From assembly GCA_964017045.1 (NCBI GenBank), contig OZ024809.1, positions 12,716,307 to 12,780,306 on the forward strand: a stretch of 64,000 nt of DNA, written 5' to 3'. The translations under genes were made by a program, and so were the position numbers. Positions 38,276-50,000 of this stretch are shown here, in pieces. The notes below the pieces were generated by a model. That model searched no databases, had not been told where the DNA came from, and saw only the letters and a program-made list of their open reading frames with translations. The DNA is from Omphiscola glabra. Its lineage: Eukaryota; Mollusca; Gastropoda; Lymnaeidae. Each line of letters opens with the position of its first letter. Position 1 is the stretch's first letter.

Positions 38276-39330
38276 TGAGTTATTGACAAAACTTTCATGG
38301 CTCTTTGTAATGCTTTATAATGATTTTTTTCGCATTTAGATTGTTTTTCTACTTTTGTTTGTTGGCTGAAGGTTTCTTGTTAAAAATTTCTTCGTTATGT
38401 TGCGCTCTTGTTTTTCCCATATTTAAATTTATTTACATAATGTTAACTGTGTTTAGTTTTATTATAACTTAATATAACCACCCATACACGCATTTTTCTC
38501 TGAATCGAACAAAAAATTTACATATTGGTATTGAAGTATCAATCAAGATTCACCACCATATCATTTGCAATGAACGAAAAATGTGTTTTTAGTTTTATCA
38601 CCATCTAATTACCATTACCCCATCTCCCCTACCCAAACCAAAATTGATTTTCACAAACCCTTCTGCAGACAAAAAAAAAAAGGAACAGTTTAAAAGATCC
38701 AATGCATGTTTATTTTATTTCAGAACCAATATTAAATGTGAGAAAATATTTATTTGTTGTATTTACTTTGAAACAGACTTGAGTAAAATCACAAATTGAA
38801 TTGTATTTCTGGTGTGTTCACCTTGCCATTGTCAGCAAACTGTTCCGCTATACAAGTGCTTGCGTTAAATTCCTGATATTTTTCCAACTCAAACCATCAA
38901 GTATAAAACAAACTTTGACACAGTTAATGAAAAAAACATTCCTGGTCATTGATTAATGCTTCCGAATGCTTACTATTACAATTTTTAATATAGGTTAGCC
39001 ATGCCTAAGAAATCAGGCCTTCTGTTCTTGCGACAAAACTGGCAAAGTAAAACCTGCTGGTTTTTCTACAAATCAATTTGTCACTTTAGACATACACAAA
39101 AAAAGGGTGTGGGGGGGATGAATGGTAAGCTAGTTGAGAGGCTTGAAATATATTTAAACATTCACCACACTGAACTAATCATATCTCTCTCTCACCTGTC
39201 CAGTACCTGCAGTTAGACCAGTAGGCAGCGTTATCTTCTTATGCTGCAATCAGGCAGTCCTCCATACTAATATATTACTAATCAAAAGTTTTTTTAAAAA
39301 TTCAACCCTGGGTAATTATTACTTAAATGA
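38276..39330 (+). repeat. Decayed array edge: diverged and rearranged U1 spacer relics
   Basis: Right of the array boundary a short spacer copy reappears (38279-38313, GTTATTGACAAAACTTTCAT and on), then a stretch at about 38350-38410 that resembles the spacer in inverted orientation (TTGTTTGTTGGCTGAA), then a longer collinear but clearly diverged spacer copy from about 38835 to 39330 (e.g. CATCAAGTATAAA, GGTTAGCCATGCCT, GAACTAATCATATCTCTC). No U1 gene remains. A 71-codon open frame at 39001-39216 lies entirely in this relic and is not a gene. Older units at an array edge escape homogenisation, which fits this decay. Confidence 0.75.
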
Positions 39331-42300
39331 GCATGGAAATAGTTATATATAATGTTACAATTTTGCACTGAACCTGCAGCAAATTTTGAGTATGGTAACC
39401 AAACTTTACAAAAACTTCCATTACAGTTTCATATTTTCAGATGCCCATATATATGTATGTATTTTAAGATTCAAGAACAAATTCATTTAAAAGAATTATT
39501 AAAAAGGCTGGCAATTTTAATTTCTTCAACTTAAAAAAAAAAGACATTTTACGAACATAAATCTCCAGAGCTTAAAATAAATTTCCATAGGACTACTGGT
39601 AATAAAAGGTAAAAATAATTACTCAGACGAGAATGAAATGGAAAATAACTTTAATTTTAAAAATGTAAGGGTTGTGTTAACCAAAGGCTACAAATTTATT
39701 TTGCCAGAACTCTTCAGTGATGCCAGTGTTATTCTAATACATTATATGGTTTATCGGTCCAGAATATCTTAGCACTGTTTGGAGGTTGACAACCATTCCA
39801 TGCAAAATTTAGTTTTATACAATTTATACAGAACAGATGAGAAACTACGTCTACTTCTATGAATTGTGAATATGGGCAGAAAAATCATGACTTTTACTTG
39901 TATTGGACATTAGATTTAACCATTAATCATTAAATAATACTTTTATTTCCCAAACATAAATCATGTCTACAGCTTCTTATAATTAATAAACAAATACTGT
40001 TAAATTAAAGAATGTATGGATCAAAACTTAGAGAACCAATCACTGACATTAATAATTCATTAGTTGCTGTAGGCTGTTGTTGGACAGGTGAACATGCAAC
40101 TTCAGACCGATGCAACCCCCCCCCCCTTCCCACCTCCACCCAACTTTAGTTCACAACTTTCAAATAAAAGTGATTCAAATACACATAACACAAACAGTAT
40201 TATGTATAAGAAATGCAAATATTCAGTATGTACAAAATTTCAACACACATCTCACCCACATCCTCTAACACACACATCACTAGTGAGAACATAGATCAAA
40301 ATTGTCAATGCACACTGCTGTGACATGAATATGACAATGAGGTCCAAAGCTCACAGAGCACATCAGAAGAAATATAATCAAGTGAAGACGACAATTGCAG
40401 ACATGTTTACCATTATGATTTTGGCGTACAATGTACGATTTTGAGATGCGTACATTATATATACTGTATGTTTATTTTTTACTATTAAAATAATGTATTG
40501 AACGATTTTGTGATGATATTGTAAGATTTTAAGAGTTTGAGGGTTAACGGGTCTGCAATTGTAGTCTTGGTTTTGTTGTATGGTGTATTGTAGTATGGTG
40601 ATGGCTGACTCTGTACACTGGGCTGCACTTTAGTTATACTAGCCCAAAAATAACCACTGCTCTGTTCTAGCCCTACAATAATAAGGACTACTGTTTTGGA
40701 TGTACACATCTTATTGTGGGCAGCATGAAAGAAATGTATACAATTTTCTTCACCAATTGCCTGGATTTTTAGCTAACAACAAATCTAAACAAAATTCCTT
40801 CAAAGTACAATTTCACCGCACATAACAAAATATTCATTTTCTCACCCATAAAATTTGTTGTTTGCCATGTCCATTTTCTTCCTCTACCTTAGAAAACAAT
40901 TTAACTTTTAAAATGCAAGCCCCTTTTCCCCAGGAAATTATACAAATTTAAAACCAAACATCGTAAGTGCAGATATCCAGTCAAAAATGTTCAAGCCTTG
41001 AAAAGTAATTATTCACACTGTTAATGGATGCCATAATCCAAGCTTTAGTGACTATTACTTAATTTTTCTGTTTTTATTGTAAAAAAAAAGCTAAGGGGAA
41101 GAATAAATGGTGCAACTGTGTTTTTATATCACCTACCAATCTTCTGAGCCAATCATCATTAAATGAAGATAACCTTGTTCCAGGCACAACCAAGTCTAGA
41201 CTTGATTTTTAGAAAAGTTGTGTACCTCAGTGCAACAAACACACAAAAACAAGGTACCGGTATTGAACATCGGATTATATGGAAATGCTCCTGTAGTAGA
41301 AGGGGCTAACTCTGACTCACCAACACAAAAAATGATGCTCACTCTCATTACATAATGTATCATATTTGCAACTGAAAGAATCCTCTTCACATGACAAGAA
41401 ACAGGAAGGAATACACTTACAATTACATATTTAGTAAGTTTATTTTTTTTAAATCTTAGCAACTATAGAGCAGAGGTTTTCTTTGGAGAGAACCCAGTTA
41501 AAGACTTTTTAATTGAGCCGAGGGGCATAACTCTGCATAAACACACAAGAACATAAATAAATCTAAAATTGTGTGTTTACTGTTTATGTTTGTGGCATTA
41601 GAAGGAGTTGGAGGGCAGTGGATTAGAATGTTGATGCAGACATGTCATGTTATATAGCTTCACTGTATTTTTGTATCATTACATAATGAGGCAGTACACC
41701 CTGCATCTTAAAAGAGAGCTTTTAACCTCAACAGCTGGTCAGCTGGTCTTGACTATCCAAATAAGGCTTGGAGTCACTAGAGCAAATTTTTCAACCATGG
41801 TCACAACATTGCACAAAGGGGCTGAACTTTCCTTGGAGTATATAGAGACCTAAATATATTAAATATGGGCAGAAATGCTTTTTAATTGTACAGCCAAACT
41901 GGTATACTAAAAGAAAGACTGACAAACTTTGGACAGGTTTCTGTTCCCTTCAACTTCCAAAATAAAATGACTATTACATTACATAAAGTTTTGGCTATAC
42001 AAATTTAAAAATGTTTAACAGTACAATTTTCTGATAGTCTTTGTAGTTGTTTTTCTTCTTTATTTTCTTCCTAGTATTTCATCTTTTAAATAACTAGTCT
42101 GGACACGAAAAATCAAGATAAAAACTGTAAGTTGAGTGGAAAAAAAGAATGCAAGCGTAATCCCAGCTGCTACACCCACATTACAAAATATGCCAATTGG
42201 GTTTGATGACACTCAACTTTTATACACATCTATTATATCAATACTTTACCTTTCACTATCTTTTAAAATATTCCATGGAAGTAATTAAAAAATCTTAGTG

Positions 42301-42867
42301 AAAGATACATGAGGGTAGATATTTTCTTCTTTGCTTGGTCCTTTATTAAGTACGTAAAGTTATCAGCTCGCTGAAGGTCTGCAGAGTTACCATAGCATCC
42401 AAACAAATACACTTTTCTGTCATCTCAAACCATGAGGTAAAGGGGAACACAAATTAATAAAAGCCGATTGTTTTGTACTTGAATACAAACAAGAAAACTC
42501 ACCCAAAAATATATCTACTGAAATGATGCCACTGGTAATGAGAAATAAAAATATCAATAAAAATTTGTCTTTCCCTTTTAACATTGGAAAATTAAGAAAT
42601 CTCCCACAATGGGAAAAAATGATCTATAAAATATTAAAGAAATATTTTAATTTTATAAAAATCAAATAAGACTAAGAAAAAAGGGAAAAAAATAAATTAG
42701 AAATTGGGTTCAACTATAACTCTATTCAATAACAGCAAGACACCCATAACAAGATATCCTTGTAGTTATTATCTTTCTCTCTGATGTGATAACTTTATAC
42801 AGAACCACTAAGAGATCATTCTGTCATTCCATGAACATTACATCTATTCTATCCTGTCCTCCCTCTG
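39331..42867. other. Gene-free stretch between the U1 array and Cullin-3
   Basis: AT-rich sequence with short open frames only. None has a recognisable domain or homopolymer-free extended coding pattern. A C-run (about 40115-40127) and several A/T-runs are present. Part of it may be the distal 3' UTR of the Cullin-3 gene, which is transcribed toward it, but the polyadenylation site cannot be fixed by eye. Confidence 0.6.
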
Positions 42868-42990
42868 TGACACAAATTGTCCTCTCCCTGTGTGTCAGTG
42901 ATAGGTAAGGTGACACAAAATCAGTGATAGGCAAGGTGACACGCAATGTCCTCTCCCTGTGTATCAGTGATAGGCAAGGGACACACAATT
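42868..42990 (+). repeat. Short minisatellite with TCAGTGATAGGYAAGG core
   Basis: Three to four imperfect copies of a unit containing GTCCTCTCCCTGTGTRTCAG and TGATAGGCAAGGTGACAC, followed by a 12-nt C-run. Open frames on the minus strand here are products of the repeat. Confidence 0.75.
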
Positions 42991-44032
42991 CCCCCCCCCC
43001 CCCTCCCAAACTGTGATTCACCTGCTGTGGTTTCATCCCTCCACTGCTCCCATAGAAGCCTATCAGAACTTAGCCTGAACAAAGTTTGAGACCAAATAGT
43101 AACCACCAAAAAGTTGACCAGCTGAGTTGTGAGACCAACACACTGACCACACTACCAGTACCAACAATGAAACAAAAACAATTTTGCATAAGCAACAAAC
43201 CAAAAAAATGTAGCCTGAAGAATGTTACAGAGAGAGAAACCTGATTTATCCTTCTCACATACATCATTGAATAAAAACCAATGTATAATCCTACGGCTTT
43301 AGTCACTTACTGGCTTAGTCCTAAACCCAAGCTTCACAACATGTGTGAGCCATAGCATAAACTATTCCTGTTACGACATTTATTAATGTATGGATATATA
43401 CAACATAAAAATCATTTTTTTTCCCACTTAGATTTAAACATCATCAAAGGTAAATCAGCCAAACCTAACAATGGTAAGGGTGTAGTAAATGGTCAGGGTG
43501 CAGCTAATGGTCAGGGTTCAGCTAATCTAAATGAAAAGCACCATTCCATTTTTTTTGTTCCACATGGTATGATCCTGATAAAGTTAAGCATTTCTACAAG
43601 TGTTCATTTAAGGCAAGGCATTCTGGGAAATATGAGCTTATCAAACCCGTGTACAAACTACCACAGAGCATCAACTTTTACGACCCACATTTAAATCATC
43701 AACGTTCAAGCCTACCGTGGATCTGAATGACCCCACATCACAGACCATTTAAAAACATGGCCAAATTTGTTTTATAATTTTCCTCCCAACCATGAGTGAG
43801 AGTAAAGAAGATAAGGAATAAAAGATGGTGGTGAGAGGATGGGAAAAGGGGGGGAGGGGGGCAGCCACCAGGACAAGTGATAATGGTCTATATGGCACAG
43901 CACTTGCCCCTGCTGTGACGATAGCCGACCCGATAGACTTGCATTGGCCTGCTTGTTGGCTGGTTGTTTCTACAGTGTCAGATGTTACTACATTTCTAAT
44001 CAAGCATCTTGAGCAGGGTAAAAGGAGAAGGT

Positions 44033-44057
44033 CTAGGCAACATACGTGTAGATTTTT
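44033..44057 (-). CDS. CUL3: CUL3 exon 19 (last coding exon)
   Basis: 25 nt: completes Arg, then KIYTYVA and stop TAG, after acceptor CCCACAG. The cullin C-terminal motif YTYVA makes this very small exon secure. 3' UTR continues leftward; a candidate AATAAA on the minus strand is at 43379-43384. Confidence 0.92.
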
Positions 44058-47000
44058 CTGTGGGAAGAACAAATAAAAACAAACAAATTTCAATTGGTTA
44101 CATTATAGCACAAAATACTGAAACCTCGTTAACCTCCATTAATCTCAACCTCCATAAGCTCTCTCTAAAACATTCCTCACTTCCCCCGGAAATCGCACCC
44201 CAGCACGTTTTTCAACAAATAAATGTGGTGCTACATATCGGAAAGTCCCGAACAAAACACATAAGTTACACGAGTAATTAATGGTGCGCAGTTGTTCAAT
44301 CCCAACCCAGTCATTTGTGACATATATACTTGTTTAAAAGCTGAGTCCCCCCCCCCCCAACCCCTCCAATCCAAAAGGAAAGGGGGGGGGGGGGGGGGCG
44401 CGCGCGCTTACAAATAATCCAGCTTCAAAACCAGTGTCTACGGTAGTACATAAAATTTTATTTGCATATGAGCATTTAGTTGTATTTTATAGTTTTATGC
44501 AGCTGTTAAAATTTTATATGATTCTCTTTTATTTTCTTGAATTCATCAAAGTATATGAGTTTAATGGCTTTGTCTGCGTTGTCCATAGTATTCATTCACA
44601 TCTGTTGTGACATTGCTCCCTAAGTCTTCCAGAGGAATGTTGGTTATCGAGATTTTATGCTTCAAATAAATTGTCCTTCACAATCCGTGATTTGCTGGTG
44701 TTGACTTTAAGCCAAATGGTTATGGCAGTGACCACTAGTCTCTTTGTCTTTTTTTCGGCATCTTGGCACTTGCCGGATAGCATCCCTATTTCATGGATAG
44801 CATAACTATGATATCAATGTAGTCCAGTTCATCAAGCACAGAGGTCAGCATAAATTGCATTCCTTTGCCTCTTCCCTTGTGTGGTTTGTGATCAATCAAC
44901 AGCTGGTGAGAAGAAAATATGTGTGAAAATTCCCTCCTGCTTCACCCCAGACACAGCTTTCATAAGGACCAGTCAGGGAGAGCCACTGTGGAGAAGTCTA
45001 AATCAAAGTTCTACAGCTAGAGGTGACTGGTGATAAATTAAAAAACTGACCTGTCTTCTTGTGCTCTAGCCAGGTATTCTCTCTCTATCAAACCCTCTAT
45101 TCTCTTCTTGATGACTACAGGGCTGGGCAAGAAACGTGGCTTTAACATTTCTGTACACTGCCAGGAGAAACACAAAAAAAATTTGAAACGTTTAATATTT
45201 TCAAGCATAACAGAAACATTTTAAACAAATGCAGATGGCATATAAATAAAAAAATTGTCACTATATTGTATTGTTGCATCATCTGTGATTAGACCCCTCT
45301 ACTAAATGAGAGCTAAACATGAAAAGGGACAGGAATAAACAAACCTTTCAAACCTGTAAATGGCTCAAAGAAGTTCATTTGTTATTTTCCTCACGCTCAC
45401 AAAAATTCTTATTTTTTCTCTATTGTGTCAAACAGATTGTGTATGTTTTGAAATCTTAACTGTTATTTCAGGTGTGGGAGAAGTGTATCCTGGTTGTCAA
45501 TAATGAAGGGGAAAGCAATGGTTTTGGAAAGAGACACTCATAGATAATAAATTACCTCAGCAACTAATGAATTATGTTGCAGCTTCTTTCTTGCCTTCAT
45601 TATTCTGACAAGAGCTGCCTCAATCATAGACACAGTCAAGGTTTTTAACATTTATTTCATTCTCAATTATTTACCTACCTTTAGTTAACAAATTGTATCC
45701 AATTATCCCTTATCATGGAAAAATGGTTAGACAGTAGCATGAAAAATGGCTATATTGTTCAATTCTGACAAAATTATTTCATTTCTCAATCAAAGCCAAC
45801 ATATTTTTTTTGTTGAAAGTTTTCTTATGATAGATGTACCTCAACTTTTGACATTTTATTTTTGAAAATGAAAAATGTTGCTCAAATATCGAAACAGAAA
45901 AATCTTACTCATTTGACTTTTTGAACCTAAGATAAAAAATTAATTTACCAATTATTGTTTGAGCTTGCAATTTCAATCATTTCTTAAAACCCCAATTTCT
46001 TTCTTACTTAAAATGTTAATCTGCAAAAGAATGTTTTACACAATACCATATTTTTTGTAAAGAAAATTAATTTTCTCAGCAATTCCATTTTTAGTCAAAC
46101 AATTTATAAATAGCAGAGCTTTGATGTTAAACATGGGGCTAATATTTCATTTTAAAAAAGGATATTCATGTTTCCTGTCTTCATCTACTTTATTCCTTGT
46201 TTCTCTTCTCTCGGGCTCTGCTTCTCCCTTGTTGGATGCAACTGTTGATACAAAAACACAAGACAAGATGACAACATTTAATATTTATTGATAAATAACA
46301 CACTAATTAAATAAAACCCACCAAAAATCTATAAAGAATGAAGAAAATTCTGTTCATAAATTTATAACTAAATAAATAAACTAACCCATTTGTATTTTAA
46401 CTCGCACCAACTTAGAAGAAAACTGGTCATTGACTGTGAACGTGTGTAGTGACTCTGAAAATATTCAAAAATTCAACAAACGTTTAGAAAGACATTTAAT
46501 TACTTCAACCTTTAGATTAATGTCTAACCAAAATCGTTTTTAATTATCCTATTAACTGATGAGATCAAGTATGGTTGCTGTATTAACATTAACTTAGAAA
46601 GAACTTGAATACATATTAGCCCCATAACTACTAAGTGCATTTTTCTGTAGTGTCTAGCCAGTCTTTGCATTTTCATATGCTTGTCAAAAAATGGCAAAAT
46701 CCCATACATGAATTCAGAGACCCTTACCAGTATACATTTTCTGAAAGTACATTGGACAAGGTATCTTATGGTATGAACAGAATTTATTTTTATATTATGC
46801 ATGTTGGTCTTGACCTTTAGGGAGTGAGTAAAATTTTAGTACTCAAATTCTGAATTCAACCCAAACTAATACATTGAAAAATTTGTTTAATTCACTACCT
46901 TCAAATTTGTGTCATACAGAATACAAGGGGAAAGGCACAAAACAAGTTCAAAAATTATTTTTCAACTGAAGTTATAAAATCCATTTTTTATTAATTAATA

Positions 47001-50000
47001 CTCCAGAACATAAACAAACATAAATGTCTTTGAATCTCTTTAGGGTAGGTCTTTGGGATCCAACCTTTGTCTCATCTGTTTGATTTCCACCCTTTCACAA
47101 ACGAAATTTGTCTTTAACAATACAAGTAAGCTTAGGGCTAGAATTGTCAAAATCTGGCTCCAAAACCGCAGTCACTGCCACAGCTAATACTGTCATTACT
47201 ATCAAGTGGCTTATCTCTGAAATCATAGCTCTCATTTTAATTCATTTCAAATAATTCAATAAAGTCTTAGTTGATTTTGCAACTGCTGGGTTGAATCTCT
47301 CCAGCATCAGACATGGCTGCAAAAAAGCTGAGTAAATTTCACACCCAATTAATCACACACAAAAAGCCCTGAAGAAAGCACATTAACACACAAATGGCAA
47401 CATAAATGGGAAGCAAACTCATCTGTTTAGAATGATATCCCCATAACCAATCTACATTAAATCATTGGCATTTTCAATGACAATTTTGCTAGCGGCTTAT
47501 TATAATGGCCGTGACACCACCTTGTTGATCGGCCATTATGACAGTAATAGGGTTAATCCAGTCCTTACAAACATATTTTTGATGTAAAAATTTATCCATC
47601 TAAGCAAAGAGGTTTAACTCCATTTGGAAAATAAAAATGAATGAAATTTAATATTGAAATATAAAAAATATATTGTACTTTAGATTATAAATCAGAATCC
47701 AAATGCATGAAATGTGGATTATAGAGATAGGGCAGGAGTGCTTTTTTAAAAATATTTTTTCAAATGTAAATAAATATTATCAAATAAAATGGGGGATGTG
47801 AGTTATTAAAATTAAGAATTAAACAACTGGTGGACCCCAAAAAGAATGTCAAGTAGCTCATACAGCTTGGCACCATCTAGAGAATTCCATCTTCAGACTT
47901 TTATCTGTGCCACAGTCAAAGGTTAACAAGTCCATTATATAAGTATTTAAGAATATTTAATATACACAATATACACTTTTGAATGACCACCACTGTTTTT
48001 GTAGATAAGACCAGTCTTGACCAAAGTTGCTCATCAAACAATACATTCTTCATCATGAATTTAAAGTTTAATTTAGTCTTTTTAGAATATTATGTATATG
48101 ACATGTCAATTCTGTGCTGACATTTTTATGTTACTTTATTTTTACAGGTGAATAAAAATTTGACAAGTTAAATTCTTCCACAATAATATATATTAACCTA
48201 TATCCTTACTCCCACAATACATGTATATTCACCTGTATCCTTACTTCCACAATAAAATGTATATTAACCTATATCCTTACTCCTACAATAAATGTATATT
48301 CACCTGTATTCTTACTTCCACAATAAAATATATATTCACCTATATCCTTACTCCTACAATAAATGTAGTCACCTATATCCTTACTCCTACAATAAATGTA
48401 TTCACCTATATCCTTAATCCTACAATAAATGTATAGTCACCTATATCCTTACTCCTACAATAAATGTATTCACCTATATCCCTACTCCTACAATAAATGT
48501 ATATTCACCTATATCCTTACTCCTACAATAAATATATATTCACATATTTCCTTACTCCTACAATAAATGTTTATTCACCTATATCCTTACTCCTACAATA
48601 AATGTATATTCACCTATTTCCTTAGTTTTTGGCTCCTTCTGTAGAATCCTCTGACCTATCTTTCCAACAGCTAAAGACTGCAAGGCTCTGGTAAGTTCCC
48701 TTTCTGGCATATCTGTTTCATTCTTGATATCCTGAAAATTCACAAAAATATCTTGGGAAATATAGGCACCTTTTAAATGATATGCAAACTATATCAATAT
48801 TTACAAAAGGTAATAAACTTTTTTACATTTTAAATACTTATAGAATGCCCTAAATTACTGTTCAGCTAATAATATTCTGTGTGATAAATATTGCACCAGC
48901 TTTGCCCAAATGTAGTTCATAAAGTGTAAAAATATTTTTAGTGAGATGAAACTGGCATTGCATATGTAAGTAAAATAGAGATAGGGCAGGAGTGGTTTTT
49001 TTTAATGTTTTTAAAATGTAAATAAGAGTATTATATCATCAAATAAAATGGGGGATGTGAGTTATTAAAATTAAGAATTAAACAACTGGTGGACCCCAAA
49101 AAGAATGTCAAGTAGCTCATACAGCTTGGCACCATCTAGAGAATTCCATCTTCAGACTTTTATCTGTGCCACAGTCAAAGGTTGACAAGTCCATTATATA
49201 AGTATTTAAGAATGTCTTAATATTCACAATATACACCTTTGAATGAACACCACTGTTTTTGTAGATAAGACCAGTCTTAACCAAAGATGTTCATCAAAAA
49301 ATACCTTCTTCATCATGATTTTTAAGTTTAATTTAGTCTTTTTAGAATATTATGTATATGACATGTCAATTCTGTGCTGACAATTTTATGTTATTTTTTT
49401 TACAAGTGAATAAAAATTTGGCAAGTTAAATTCTCACACAATAATATATATTCACCTATATCCTTACTCGCCATTCACTTGCCATAAGTTAATGAGTTAT
49501 GTGCTTGCCGGCCCTGCCTCTCACATTAAAAGGAGACCAGGCTGGATAGGTAGTCCCTTAAAAGTACAATTACTCTGTAAATATCCACCCTCCTCCCCTC
49601 TACAGGGTTGGCCAATGTGAGCGCCCACAACCCATGCCATATCCCTACAGCGAGTCTGTAACATGTTCCCTAGATTAAGTTTTTTGTATATTGCAACAAT
49701 TAATTTAACAAGCTTTTCCAACATGCCCACTACTTACTTCAAACGTCCATTTCTCCTTTATGTTGAAGAGAACTAAAACACACATCTGATACGTTGACAC
49801 CTGCAAAATATGTTTCCTGATACCCTTAGCAGAGCTGGCTGGACCACTGTCAATGTCATCCCGTTTAGCCCCCGCAAAGCTAGCATGCAAATCAGCAGAG
49901 CCTAAGTGAGGTTGCAAGGACAACTGTCGACCACTGTGTTTGCTGAGATAAAATCTGGGGAGTGATAAGTGAAGGATTAACTTTTTATCTCGCTAAAATA

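Noticed and set aside
39001..39216. 71-codon plus-strand open frame right of the array
   Set aside because: Lies wholly in the diverged U1 spacer relic and aligns with non-coding spacer.
42824..43109. Two minus-strand open frames of 62-70 codons
   Set aside because: Generated by the TCAGTGATAGG minisatellite and a C-run.
43749..44093. 114-codon minus-strand open frame
   Set aside because: Contains the real 8-residue Cullin-3 C-terminus but in another frame; the exon 19 frame (KIYTYVA stop) fits the upstream splice phase instead.
47050..47115. Minus-strand stretch reading [13 protein letters not shown] as a possible Cullin-3 exon 15
   Set aside because: Lower similarity and wrong splice phases; 46386-46454 matches TFTVNDQF...VRVKIQ with correct phases.
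48221..48436. 71-codon open frame across the minisatellite
   Set aside because: Periodic translation of the 35-bp repeat, antisense to Cullin-3.
48190..48625. CRISPR-like array
   Set aside because: Units have no unique spacers, genome is eukaryotic; it is a minisatellite.
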